Source: Symbiodinium natans (Eukaryota > Sar > Dinophyceae > Suessiales > Symbiodiniaceae). From it: a stretch of DNA of 62,000 bases. Location of the stretch: the NCBI GenBank assembly GCA_905221605.1, contig CAJNDS010001802.1, positions 1-62,000 on the forward strand. Reading direction: 5' to 3'. Both the position numbers and the translations under genes were made by a program. Under the pieces are notes generated by a model. That model was not told where the DNA came from. It did not search any database and saw nothing but the letters and a program-made list of their open reading frames with translations. Shown piece after piece: positions 9,418 to 21,559 of the stretch (its first letter is position 1; each line of letters opens with the position of its first letter).

Positions 9418-12214
9418 TCAGATGCTAACCACTGCATCTGCGCCTTGAGGCTTGGTGCGAGTCCATCTTGGACAATTGTTGGCAAATACCGCGACCACCT
9501 CCCTCCCCTTCAGGGATAGAAGGCTGAAAGCTGCAAGCGCTATATACCCCAGTGACCACCAGAGGCCGGAGTGAGTAGCCAGGGCTGACAACTCACCTCC
9601 CGCCGCCCAGCAGCCTGCCGAGAGCAAAACGATCAAGATGGAAATGCCAGGGTCCGGAACTGAAAAGCCCATGAGGCAGCCTTTGGCGGCAAAGCGAACA
9701 CAGCAGTTTCGCAAGATGATGAGGCAAAATGAGTTCCAAAGCACATCGAACCCCAGCGTTGTCGCGATCATGTATCGAATGATGGTTTCTGTGGGAGCTC
9801 CTTGCTGCTGCATTGCCAGCAGGAATTCCAAACTGTAGCTTATCCACCCAGCCAAGATGATCAAGAAGTAGCCCAGTGGGCAATCTCCGAACCTGGATGG
9901 TTGCAAATGTTGAGGGATGGTAAGGGCTTGCTGTTTGTGCTTAAGAATTGCTCAAGGCTTTTTTGCGCTGCTCTATTCAAACACTACTGCACCTGACAGG
10001 GGGCTGCTCTGAATACGGTCCTGCAACAGAAGCCCTTACAAACAGAATCCAAAAAGGGGACCCGAAGCTGAAAGCCCCTCTTGGACAAATTGGAAGCAGA
10101 ACTTCTTTTCTGCACAGAAACGATGCGGACGCCAGCAGTTCCTCGCGCAGGGCGCCGCGGACGTATTGCGTGAAGGCCTCTTCATTTCCGTACCAATCCT
10201 TGATGGCGGTGTAGATGAAACGTCCTTAAAATCAGCAGTTTCAGGATGCTTCATGGCCACAACCAGTACGGCTTTCATAAGAAATGCATTAAGAAACGAG
10301 TGCCCGCCGTGGGCTGTGCTTTCTTCTTTCGAGGTTTACCGACATGTTATCCACAATGCTGGCTTAGATAAGTTGTGAGAGGCTGGGAAGGGGGCTGGGG
10401 AAAACCCAAATGACTTGAGGGACAGGTTTGCCGGAGTCAGGACTTTTTGAAGCAACTTGTGCAAGGTTGCTGTGCCCTACAAGTAGCTATTATAGAGGTG
10501 TCCTTCGGGACTTCGGGAAGGGAGCCACTGCGAACTGCACCGACCGTCGTGTCAAGCCCATCGCCGAGTCGGAGTTGTCATTGGGATTTCCCAAAAAGAT
10601 TAAGTAAGTTACCCTTTTCCCCCACATGTAGTAGGTATGGGGCACCTCCCAAAAGGGACGAAAAGCATCCCTTCCGTGTAAGGCACCCTCCTGGGGCAGC
10701 AAAAGTTGTCTGCAAAAACGTGCGGGAGACAGTCGAGAAAACAACTTCTGACATCTTGCGTTACCCCAAGACAGTCCAACATTTAGTTGACGCCGGGCAG
10801 GGTCCGACGGTCCAATATTGGGCCCAAAAGTCTCACAATAGCTCCTCAACATCCGAACAAGTGCAGGCGTGCTGAATGTGCTGTTACGCCGACCGGAGCG
10901 AGTGTGCGGGATGGCGTATGGGCAGATCGGGGTGGGGCTGTTTTCACGATGCTGTTTGACACCACTCTGAAACAATGAACAGTGTGAGCCATAACTACGC
11001 TTCCGTCAAGGATTTTACGGTACCGAGCATTGCCGAGTCTACGGTCTTGATGCAGCCGTAGGGTCGATCGAAATCAAGAGTGCACGCCGCTGAGCTCAGA
11101 TCAAAGTGCTGCAAGTCACTGAGCAGCTGCTGGCCCTCGCGGAAACTTCTCCGTATCGCGTGTATCCCGCAGGCGCAAGGGACCGCCGACAGGCTATATG
11201 CCAATGCTATAGGAGCAGGGCCAGCTTGCGTTGCGAAAAACACCCAAAACAGACCTGACATCCAGTAAGTCATTGCAAGTATTACGATGAAAGCTCGCTC
11301 CCGAAATAGGGCTGTCCAACGGATCTTGCCGTCCGGGTTGGCTTTGCGGAATGCGGCAACTTCAAAAACACACCAGAGCCGTGACCTCAGCCGCAACTGC
11401 TTAAAAGCAGAAAAGCAAGTCGTGACAGGGTTTCACAGGTGAGACTGGAGAAATACTGAGAAGACTGAGGCGGTGGCAGATATGGAGGACTCCACAGAAC
11501 CTGCAACTGCTGGGACATCCTGACACACCCGCCCAGACCATAGACTCCGCGCTCCATCAAATTTGCATTCGTTTGGTGGATGCTAAACATGTCCAGGAAA
11601 ATGATCTGGTCAGATGTAGGGATAAAAGGTGAAATGAGCATCCCAAAGCCCAAGGCGAAGAAACCAGACAGCAGCAGCCATGGTGCCGTCCAGGGCATTG
11701 GCAACACATTCGTCAAGCAGAAAACCGTGAGCAGCGCTGTGACCGTTCCCCATGAGGCGAGCATGACGGGCCATCCAGATTGAATCGTCAAGGACAGCAC
11801 CTTCCACCTTCCCGGAGTCAACCAAGTGTGAGACAGGAATGTGTCGAAACTCTGTACCGGTGCAGAATACCTCCAAAGTTCTTCGCGGTCGGCTTCACTG
11901 AGCTGCGCTGGAGGCCTGAGCCACGCCTTTCCACAAAGTCGGAGAGTCCTGCGAAGATTCGCGCCGCGCATGATCTCCGTGTCGATTTCCAAATGCTTCA
12001 ACTTCTCAAGTCTGCTCACCCTGCTGGGGGGCTTGCGCAACATGAGCGAGCCAGAGCCAGAACTACTCAACTGCGCAACTGTTGGATATTCAGATGAGTT
12101 GTCCTTCGAAACATTTTTGCACCATTGGACTTCACTGGCCTGCCTGCCTGCACACACAACTTCAGCGCTAGGAGCTGGGGCTTCGCTTGATTCACAGCAT
12201 GGCCGGTTGCCCAT
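9418..12214 (-). CDS. TIR-like multi-pass membrane protein, N-myristoylated (4 exons)
   Basis: Exons join in frame: 12214-11478, 11385-11057, 10224-10077 and 9892-9418, giving about 562 residues. The start is a true ATG followed by Gly-Asn and a Cys-Cys pair, a typical N-myristoylation plus palmitoylation signal. Residues 124-131 read DTFLSHTW and 206-214 FLDMFSIHQ; the first splice restores WSPPYLSRLWCVFE (241-254). This order (F-L-S-H, D..S-I-H-Q, then Y-L-S..W-C..E) resembles TIR domains, and Glu254 is at the place of the catalytic Glu of NAD-cleaving TIRs. Hydrophobic segments at about 147-171, 178-197, 277-297 and 302-320, plus four in exon 4, make it a polytopic membrane protein. The second splice restores DRPYGRFIYTAIKDWYG, again in frame. 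Introns 1 and 2 start with GC and end in AG|G; the third donor is ambiguous (GG or GC). I recall similar proteins as a large family in dinoflagellates. Enzymatic activity is inference; gene structure is well supported. Confidence 0.8.
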
Positions 12215-15200
12215 GTACTAGCAGCTGACGAAGATGTCGGGACGCTGGTTTTAAAAGTCACGAAGTGGAAAAACTTCCACAAGCCGGATCCGGAGCCAAA
12301 TGGGCAACACGTGAGGCACGTTCGTAGAAAATGGTGAAAATTTGGAAGAATAATCTCCGACGTGTTTGCCTGCGTTGCTTTTGCCAAAAACAACGAACGA
12401 CTGCAACCAACTCTGAGCCCTCCCCTACGCCCTGAACCTCAAACACAAAACTTTTGACATCTAAAGCAACCTCCACCATGACAACAGAACTCTTAACAAA
12501 ATGCCAAGCCCGCGCCTGACCTGGCGATGAGCAAGGGGGCTTTAGGACAACTCCGATTAGACAACCTCACAATGGCGTGTTGTCAGAAGCCTGGTGGCTT
12601 AGAACATGCGCCGCGAAAGAGATTCGAAAGAGCTTTGCAGGCCAAAGGTGCCCTGAGCTGAAATCAACGGCCCGAATGACATGGCACCGAGGTAGCCAGT
12701 GGCACTGGTAGCAACGGTGTCCGAGTGGGATCAGAAATATTCGAGGAGCCTCTTGATGGCCTTGAGACACGCGGCATGTGCATCTTGTTTGTTTTGCATA
12801 TCCTTCATTTGACACGCTGACACAAACCACGAGGAGGCTCGTCACGTTGCCACTACATACACAAGCGTGGTTACTACAGGAAAGCGCTTGTCCAAAGAAC
12901 TCGTTGGACTAAAGCAGAAACAGCAACCGGATGCAACCGGACCCGACGCCGGCAAAGGCTTCGACCGAGTCAAGTCCGGAGGGATCGAGGCGTCCTGGAC
13001 CAGGCTTAGGGCTTTGGGTATCGGGGGTTGGGTTTGCAGACATGGTGGCGTTGTTTTGAAACATCAAGTATGCAGGCATCGCCAGAGACTCTTTGGCAAA
13101 AGCGTGTTTGCGAGGTGCTTGGAGGGTAAAGCCAAGTTAGGAATTGACCAAGCAGGTCGATCTACATTGCCATATAGCCTGTCCTTGCTGGAGCATCCAT
13201 GGCATTGCGGCCTGGCGTTGAGACGCGTCCCCCCTGGCAGCACGAGCAAGCTTGAACCAGGAGCCCGAGAAGGTCTCTGAGGTCTCACTGAAAGTCTTGT
13301 TGAAATCTCCAGTGCAACTGCAACAACATCGCGACACATCGTCTAACGAAAGCACGTCCGTCAAGCTTGGGGTCACGCCTGACCATATCCTCACCTCAGC
13401 GATGCAGCGATTTTGAAAGCTGCACCCGTGTGTTCAGACCAGATTCAGCTGCAGCAGCCCGCAACTCTCGAAGTTCTATTGAGGTTGGGTCCGTAAAGCG
13501 AGCGAACAGCTGCCATAGCTGCACCTCGGCTAGTCAGTTATGAGTCATCTGTAGAAGGCAGTTCTGAGTCATCTATATATATATATATATATATATTCTA
13601 TGAACTCAATACCAACTCCAAACGCACCGGGGACATCGTGCTTGTGCTGTCCATCTGCACAAAATGCTTGGAAACTCTCGAAGTCACTGCCAAACTTGAC
13701 TCCGAGTCGCCGGGTCCTGCGGCTTCGCGACGCTTCACTTAAAAGGCTTTTGAAAATCTGTCGAAACGGCTGCAGAGCGAGTGCTGCTCAAGGCTCAAGG
13801 GCTGCCAGTGGCTGCACAGCCCCGAACATGCTGTTTCCGAACGTGTCCGCGTCAGCAGCACAGCACTCCCTCTTTTTTTGCCTCCGCTTGCATGAGTTTG
13901 CAAGGTTACGCTGGGAAGGCTGCCCAGTAAATCATGTCGTTCTTGTCTTTACCATTCTTCCGTGCTGAACAGGAGGTGCATGAGACACGGGTAGCTGCCC
14001 GAATGCTGCTGGAGCCCCAACATGTGGAAACAAAAAATGAGACGAAAGCCAGGTCGCGAGTCAGGCTTCGGTCCTGGGTCCAGGCATGTCCATGGCTTAG
14101 GCCAGGCTTAGGCTGTGGAAGCCACGCCGAGCCGTATCCTACCTTCCTAGAGTCTGGATGGAGGCATGTCACCTGGGCCTCATGGGCACGGCCTTTGCAG
14201 GAGGAAGGAAACTGCCGGAGACACTTGGGCCAAGCTGGGGCTCCCAGCTTCTCATCGCCTGAAATCGCCTTCAGCCTGGCATGGGGGGGGGGGAGATCTT
14301 GGAAGTGCCAACTTGAAAAAACGTTAACGATGCTTCGCGCCCTTAAAACACTTTGCGCAAGCTACGGCCCCAAAACCCTCTCCAACTTCTGCCTCTGCAA
14401 ATCTGGGCGGCGCGACCCGAAGAGGGCAAGCAAAAAGCCGATTGCTATGACGACCTGGAGGGTCGGAACACAAGTATCATCGTGGCTCCAGCGTTGAGGC
14501 AGCGGGCTTTCCGATCAATTCTGTGTTTCTTTGCACTCACGGAGTCCCCACATCCTGACTTGCTCTCATCTGAGGCTCCCGCGAAGAAGAACACAAGAAT
14601 GAAAAAGTCTGCTTGTAGACCTCGAATGCCGATGTTCCACAGTTGCTTCCCGGACATCCATATCTTCACAATGCAGGACGAGTTTGCAACTGAACTAGGG
14701 GGGAGTTGAAGTGGGTCTCATTCTCCTTTTTCTACGTGCGCAGGTGTGACATGGCCTGCCTTGTGAGATGAGAATAGCTGCGCCGCCAGCGGCGATGCTT
14801 GCGACCTGATATTCAGCACGGTGGTGGTGGGGCTTGGCAAATGAAACCGCGCCATCCAGATCTTTTCAACGGTGTGTCCTGCAATGCCGCGTATGTGACC
14901 TCTCAACGAATTCCATGAGGAATTGCTCCACCATCGGCCCGGACGCTGAGGGCCGCACCACAGCAACGATGCTGTTGAACTCAGTCCACAGGTCACGTGA
15001 AGAACACATCGTGACGCCCAGCATTGAGAAGCTGCAATAGCTGCACCATGCTTCGCGGACACTTGGCCATCAGAATAATAAGAAGCGGGCAATCGTGTCT
15101 TCGGTTGGCTCGTAAAAAGCCTGGCGGCAAGCTTCAGGTATAGAATTGGCGCACACAAACTTGACGGGTGGCACGCAAACCTTTTCACACTCTCACTGAG

Positions 15201-16827
15201 CTCATGGATCTGCCTGTCTATAGCATGTTCACAGGCATCCCCAAAGCCCTGGGAAGCTCAAACCTCCCCAAAGTTATAAACGGCCCTGAACCCGTTTTTA
15301 TGGCTAAGGCCGAACTTCGAACTTTGGTCTTTTGCACCTCCAAAGGCTTCCACTCTTTTTGGGCGAGCTCCGCCTTGCCTCAGCGAAAAGGATTCAAGGT
15401 CAGCCGGCTTGAAGGGAGTAAGGGTTTACAAGAGGTGTGAACGTATGGTAGGCCGAAAAGCTTCGCAACAAGTGTGGTGTGTCGTGTCGAACCTCTTTCA
15501 TCTCTTCCCAGCCCCGTGCCGTCTTAGGCAGCCCCATCCTCCCAAACCAACCCCATTCCTGAAATTCAAGCGGCTTTGCCAACAGGCAGTTGCGCGACCG
15601 AGGCTTCTGCGAGTATCGATGTCGGGTTTGGGTTTTGGGGGTTTGGGAGGGTTGTGGGGTCTAGGGGTGCAAGCCTTGCGTGCAAGCTTAGGAGGCGAAG
15701 CTCAAGTGCAAAGCACGACGTGGCCTTGGTAGTTTTAGTCAAGATGAGGAGCCGAGAGCCATAAGCTTTTGTGCAGGACTCGGTGCATGCCTTGATTCCC
15801 TGCTGACATTACAAGCTCGTCTGGTTCAAATATGAGTAGCAAGGTATGCTACATTATGCTACTAAACATCCTTCTTTTTATACACTGGTCTGGAACAATA
15901 GGGGTTTTGGCTTTGGCGGCTCGAGGCTCGAGGCTCGCGCTGGCTTCAGCCTTTTGGAGCTCTGCCTCCTCTTCCTGTCAGGCTGCAAGGATTCTTTGGG
16001 CTTAGAGGGATGTCAGCAGCGCAATGTAGTCAGGGAGCACATGTGCGGACAGCGCAAAAAAGAAGTCCGGGAACTGAGGGGGCTACGAATGCAGCCATGA
16101 CGGCGACTGAGTCGAACAGGAATGCACTGTGTGCCGCAAACTATTTGTCACTTGTCCACTTGAGCCTCCTTTGCTTCCAACTCCTCGGAAGGCGTCTTCA
16201 CCTTCCCGAAGCTCCAGCTCAATTAGGGTTTAGGGGTTTTTTGGGGGGGTCAGGGGCGCAAGAAACATGCAATGAAGGTTACAAATGCCATAGTCCCCCA
16301 GAGCCCTACAGCATGAACGGTCGAAAAAGCACTAAGACTTCGAGTATTGGGGAGAAGCGATTCTGCACGAGTAGAGTATGTGCGTAACGGCCAGTCACCC
16401 TCAGAAACACTGCAGACTGGGCCTCTGTGCTGGGTTTCACCTCTTCCTGTCAATGGCTCCGTCGCATCGGGAGAATGGGAAATGCTTGCAAGGGCCCACC
16501 AAACTTTGAATAGAAACTGCCACGTGTTTACATTGTACCCTTGCGCCGGAATCGATGCTGCAAAGCCCCACATAGGCAATCCTCAAACTTGCAGCAGCAC
16601 CTGCGCAGACGTGGCGTACATGGCAGCATGGGGACCTGCTCGTTTATCACGCAGATATCATCAGTGTTCCAACGGTCAGTGGGACATCTGATGCCTGCTT
16701 ACCTGCATGCCACTTTACAGTAACATCTTATGCTTTTTGCTCCAGGATCGTCAACAAGCAGCTATCAAAGACATCAGAGGAACACGGGCAACACCTCAAA
16801 GGCCACGCAACCTCTTGAAGCTACAAC
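12215..16827. other. Long region without a recognisable gene
   Basis: Many 60-180 codon frames on both strands but no motif-bearing exon. It contains a (TA)n tract, a G-run near 14283 and telomere-like snippets near 15620-15670 and 16209-16225. Confidence 0.45.
13572..13597. repeat. (TA)n microsatellite
   Basis: Twelve to thirteen TA units. A shorter TA tract is at 7970-7993. Confidence 0.9.
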
Positions 16828-16880
16828 GCCCCTAAACCCTAAACCCTAAACCCCAAACCCCAAACCCTAAACCCTAAATC
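16828..16880. repeat. Interstitial telomere-type repeat (CCCTAAA)n
   Basis: Seven tandem CCCTAAA or CCCCAAA units. CCCTAAA is the telomere unit of plants and dinoflagellates; here it sits inside the chromosome arm sequence. Confidence 0.8.
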
Positions 16881-18661
16881 ACTGAGGCCAGAGCCGCCTC
16901 TCCATATTCGAGAAGCAGCCTGAGAATGAGAAAGCGTACTGGATTGGCACAATTTCCGTGTCAACATTTGGCTTCAAAGGATTTGGGTTTGCTTGGCTAT
17001 TGCTTGACGTGGTCGTCCATCCGTTCAGGGCATCTTGTTCTGTGTCTGGATACTTGATAGAAGCATCATACATTTGAACGACCTGAAAACAAAGTCACTG
17101 CAACCAAAAGCAACCTTTTAACCAGTATCCTTCTATTCTGCACACCTCGTCGAAAAAAAAACAGCAGGCCTAAACCGAAACGTCGAACGCCCCTGACCCG
17201 AAAAGCCGAAACTTCCCAAGACCCCCCTTGTTCTGTACGGATTTCTCAAACCTAAACTTGCCTGTGGAGCTGTGAATGTCCAGGCCCGCAGGGACCAAAC
17301 AAGCCTGGGAGAAGTAGGGCATCGGGAGATTCAAAGTTTGGGGTTTAGGGTTTAGGGTTTGAGGTTGAGGCCTGAGGGCTTCGGGCTTCATGCTGTGAAT
17401 TCTGAGTAATACAACGGGTGCTAAGTGTCCGGAAGTACAGCATATGGATAGCAAACACCAACCAGCACACCGCATGAAGGGTCTTAACGGCTTTTTTTTC
17501 ACTCCTGCACAGCTGGGGCGAATCCACATCACAGGGATGATGACAAAGGAGGGGGGTCTGTATGACAAAGGTTGACAAACGGCGGAATTCTCAACAGAGC
17601 AAGCCTGCCCACAAACCATCTGCAAAAAGAGGCTCAACATACAGGCACTAGCTGCGACAAGTCTACGGTTTCAGGTTTAAGGTTTGGGGATAGAAGTCTC
17701 AGCGGGGCTTGGGACAACAACATCATGGCACAGTTCGATTCATAAGTTGCCACAGTACACGTCGAGTGGGGTTCGCCCAAACACAGGGGCTCCAACAAAA
17801 TCTTGGGCAGCTCCTTTCGTTGCTGAGGGCTCTGCAGGGCCACGAGCAAGGCGCCTCCCAGCCGAATTCGAAGTGCAGACATCAACACAAAACCATGAAC
17901 ATCACCTACAAGTCGATTTTCTTCAGAGGCCTGCGGATGCCACAAGCTTGCCAAGGATGCTGCGTCACGCCAGACTCCGTGTTGTGTCGCGTGCCTTGCC
18001 CTCTTCGGCGCAGGTTGGGCCGCACCATCGCTCAGTGTGATGACTACGAGGTTTGCTGCGAGAGCAGCTAAATCATTGTTTGGGCATGAGGTGGCCTGGC
18101 TTTCTGGTGCCGCGCGGAGGTAGCATGTTTGGAGGAGTAAAGCAGTGAGAGGTCGACGCTAAGATGAGGGCGTTTGGATCTGGAAGTGGGTCAGACAGAC
18201 CCACGGCTACACTTACAGTCTGGCCGCACAAGGTTTCGTGTGGGATGCTGTAATGCAAGTGGCAAGCGCAACTCACGCGCGCCTTCGTGCTGCGAACATC
18301 CCAGAACCTTATACAAGGTTAAGCCCCCTGATTCCCTGAACCTTGAGGGCTCCGCCAGGCCATGTGCCGTGATGCTGAAGACCTAAACGCCACCTTCACA
18401 ACCCCGTAGACCCCGTAAGACCAACACTGCCTGGACCTTAGCCTCAGGGCAGAAGCTGTTTAGGGTTTGAGGTGAACTTGGCCCACTGCACCCCAGCGTT
18501 TTGCACGGCGCCCGCCATGAAGTGAGAACTCCGGTAAGCCTGGAACCCAGAAACCATCTTTCCACGTGCTCTGAAGCCGCAGGCCGGAGACCGAAGCTGC
18601 CCAAACCCCCAATGTGCCCCAAGCACCCTCAGATCTTTTCTACTCCAAAAGGATGACAGCT
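16881..18661. other. Nothing recognised
   Basis: This is the region downstream of the phosphatase stop. Apart from the TTTAGGG tract no structure or coding motif is seen. Confidence 0.4.
17336..17364. repeat. Interstitial TTTAGGG repeat
   Basis: GGGGTTTAGGGTTTAGGGTT, in the opposite orientation to the array 480 bases upstream, so the two form a head-to-head pair. Confidence 0.7.
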
Positions 18662-19531
18662 TCAGAGGACTGGGAGGAGCAAGGTGGTGACATCGTCCTG
18701 AGCACCGAGACGCATGGCCTTGTCCACAATCCCATCAGCCAAAGCTTGAAGAGTCCCCGGGTCTTGGCATACACGTCGCAAGCTCTTACCCTTCGGCAGC
18801 AAATCAAGGACATCAGCACTGGACAACACGTCCCAGAGACCGTCAGAAGCAATGATGACGAGGCCTTGCCCATCCCATGTTCGAACCTCCGCCTCGGCCA
18901 AAATGACTCTCGGAGGACAAAGAGTCTTCACGTCTGCGTCCCCCAACGTGCGTGATGGCATCAGGCCTTCCACTGCGTTTCCAACCACGGAGCCTCCAGC
19001 TTCGAGAATCCGAGTGTATTCGGTTCCTTCACCAGAACGGTGGTCTAGACTCAACAGGCAACCACCATCTTCCAACGAAACAGCAAGAGCTCGGCAATCA
19101 CCCAGGTTGGCCACCCAAGCACGACCTTTTTCAGCGATGCATAGGCACATGCATGCCCCTGAGGGGGGTGTCAAAGCAAGACATTGCTCTTCCAAGTCAG
19201 CGAAAGTTTCCGACAGCGCAGCACAAACATCTCCAAGCGCGGCTTCCAAATGCTCTCCCAAGATGCGCATGGCGGTCTCGGCAATGAGCTCACATGCTCC
19301 AGCTCCACCATGTCCATCTACCACTGCCGCCGTTTGATAGGAGACTTCAGTGCCGTCCTCTAGCCAGAGGCGTCCTCTGTCAGTGAACGCACGGTCCTCA
19401 TTGTCATGGACCTTTGAAACATTCCCCGCTGTGGCCCAACAAGCGGAAAGACCACACGCGGATGCCTGCACTACTTCACCGGCTGAGGCTAAAGGAGCTT
19501 TGGGCAGCTCGTCCTTGCGCCTGCCTGGCAT
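18662..19531 (-). CDS. PP2C-family (PPM) protein serine/threonine phosphatase, single exon
   Basis: This is a metal-dependent Ser/Thr phosphatase that removes phosphate from signalling proteins. One uninterrupted frame carries the PP2C motifs in order. Counted from a GTG at 19546, they are NEDR at 49-52, VDGHGG at 76-81, GDCRA at 149-153, SRTLGD at 198-203, SDGLWD at 234-239 and QDDVT at 283-287; the metal-binding aspartates are all present. The first ATG in frame is five codons after that GTG, so 19531 is taken as the start, giving about 289 residues, a usual length for a bare catalytic domain. The sequence just upstream contains a TAG that could be a splice acceptor, so a short 5-prime exon cannot be excluded. 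No signal peptide or membrane segment is seen. Lack of introns contrasts with the other genes here and could reflect an mRNA-derived (retroposed) copy, but no spliced-leader relic was found upstream. Substrate unknown. Confidence 0.93.
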   Translation of the reverse strand: MPGRRKDELPKAPLASAGEVVQASACGLSACWATAGNVSKVHDNEDRAFTDRGRLWLEDGTEVSYQTAAVVDGHGGAGACELIAETAMRILGEHLEAALGDVCAALSETFADLEEQCLALTPPSGACMCLCIAEKGRAWVANLGDCRALAVSLEDGGCLLSLDHRSGEGTEYTRILEAGGSVVGNAVEGLMPSRTLGDADVKTLCPPRVILAEAEVRTWDGQGLVIIASDGLWDVLSSADVLDLLPKGKSLRRVCQDPGTLQALADGIVDKAMRLGAQDDVTTLLLPVL

Positions 19532-20964
19532 TAAGCGCCTACGCACAAGCCTAGAGCATGCAGTTCATGTTGCTAGAACCTGAATCAAAAACACCACCAC
19601 ACCCATCTAGATCACACGCACACCACATCGCCCACAATGACGATAACTGCTGCTACTGTCTATTGCTGCACTGCTGCAACGCATCAGTCAGATGGTAGTC
19701 TAACAGCAGCTCCTTGCTTGAATTCTGACTTGAGAGATGCGTTCCTAACAGTTGGGCCAAGGAGGGTACATTTATTGGACAGGGAAGTTGCGCAAGCAAG
19801 CCGAACCAGGCAGTTCAATCTGCAAGCTAAAGACTCTCGGGTGCTTTGGATACGCATGGATACGCTTCTTGTTGACCCCCTGAAGAGATCGGAAGAGCTT
19901 TAAAGTCAGTAGACTCAGTAGACAGCGAAGCCAGCTACGTGGCCTCAAGCTTGTCTAAACCCTTGCTGTGCTCGGTCTTTGAGACTCATGCGGAGCCGCG
20001 CGGAGTAGTTGCAATCGTCTCAGGTTTTGCTGCGTAGGGTCTCAGGTCATGGGATGATTTGGTCCGGGTATCGCGGCTCTCCAGAATCTTCGAGCTGCGA
20101 TGAAGTGGAAACAGACGTGCTTCTGCCAAGCCCGCCGTAAAGTTCCTCTTGTGGCTCAGAGACTTTACCTGTCCATTGGATCGTGGAGAGATGATGAACG
20201 CCAAAGTGGCAAACTGCGGCCTGTTTGTTTGCTTGTTTCTAGAGAGTGCATCACGAGGTCAGTTCTCTGGTCCCCTTTTTGTGGTTCGTATTCTAACAGC
20301 ACTCAACAAGAAGACATCATTCAGACCTAGGGAGATTTCAAACTACAGCCCAACTTCCAATTGCCCATTAACCACCACAGTTGCAGAGTCCCAGCCGCAG
20401 CCGCAACACCGGCAGCCTCCTCAACCCTTGCGTCCAAAACCTCTTGTAACTCACAATCCTTACATACCCTTCAACCCCAAGCCACACAATTTGTCCACAA
20501 TGTCACAATGCCCCCACAAAAACGTGCAGGGCCTCGGCTTCTTTCCAGAGCCCCTGGGGGCCTTGGCCTCGAGGCATCTTCCGCAAGGTGCGACATCTTG
20601 CGACTCTGCTCTGCTAAGTCTGTTCTGCTAAATGGAGGGTACATGGAGGCCCCGGAGTTGTGGGCATCTCTTCGCACGTAATCATTCCAAGGAAATGTCA
20701 GAGTCTTGAACTCATGCTGAGCATCTCTCTGAGTCTCGGGCTGCCTCGAAGTACAAGATTACTGGATGCTGAGGAGACCTGACCAGGCTTTAACTCACGA
20801 TGAAGAGCAAATTAAGACCTCAAAAACCTGAAGGGGGGAGACTGAAAGGTGCCCGGACGAAGGCGCAGCAAGCGGACTGTGATCCCCACTTCTCGGAGTG
20901 CTGCGCAAAGGCAAGGTCGAATGCAGTCTCCTCCAAACAGTGTATGTCAAGGCAAGGCAAGCTT
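19532..20964. other. Upstream region of the phosphatase, nothing recognised
   Basis: There is no TATA box or spliced-leader relic. Dinoflagellate promoters are poorly defined, so no promoter is called. Confidence 0.4.
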
Positions 20965-21537
20965 TCACATTTTGTTCTTGAGCTTTCGCAGCTCCTCTAC
21001 AAGTAGCGTGTGGTCGAAAGGCTACCACATGACCAGGATTCTCTCAACCAGCAAGGTACAGCCGGCAAACTCCTGCTTGTTGTCGGTTGCTGCCATGTCA
21101 GCACCCATGTCGACCAAGTATTCCACCTTGCTGCTCCGGGCTCTGAGACACTAAAAGAATTATGCGTCACTCCTTTCAGCACCGGTACTGGCACACAACT
21201 CCCAGCCGTGCAGGCTGGGCAGGTGTAAGAATGGTGGCCAACGGCGAGCTCTGAGCTTGCCCACACACTCCAAGCTGCCACTGACAGCTGCGAACATCAG
21301 CGGCGTCCTAGGTCTGCACAACGATGCATATGAGGAATCTTGGGACAATCTAGAGCATCCTGCGCCGGAAGCAGCAATTCCAACATTCCCCCATGATCAA
21401 ACATCCATGAGCTATACCTGCAGCCTTGGGCAGGGAAGCGCGCACAGGCCGTGGCTGCAGATTGTGATCTTTGCAGCAGATATCCACCTCTTCGTCCTGG
21501 TACAGCAGAATCCGGGGAACAAAATCTCTGATGTGCC
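20965..21537 (-). CDS. Ankyrin-repeat protein (C-terminal exons)
   Basis: Exons 21537-21459, 21307-21262 and 21126 to about 21070 join in frame. They read ...EEVDICCKDHN, then LTPLMFAAVSGSLECV, then VEYLVDMGADMAATDNK, which is the helix-turn-helix and loop pattern of ankyrin repeats (TPLMFAA.SG.LE.V.YLV.MGAD). All acceptors are AG|G; the first donor is GC (after AATCT) and the second is GG or GC. A possible last exon at 20965 to about 21020 ends in LLVEELRKLKNKM and a TGA, but its acceptor would be AG|C, so it is uncertain. Ankyrin repeats mediate protein-protein contacts and give no specific function. The 5-prime part must lie upstream, in or beyond the CCATGG-rich minisatellite that starts about 20 bases away, so that minisatellite may be inside an intron. 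Confidence 0.62.
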
Positions 21538-21559
21538 CTTAATCTTACTCCCCTTTTTT

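Noticed and set aside
10447-10975. Overlapping 140-160 codon frames between exons of the TIR-like gene
   Set aside because: They lie wholly inside its 832-base second intron and have no motifs.
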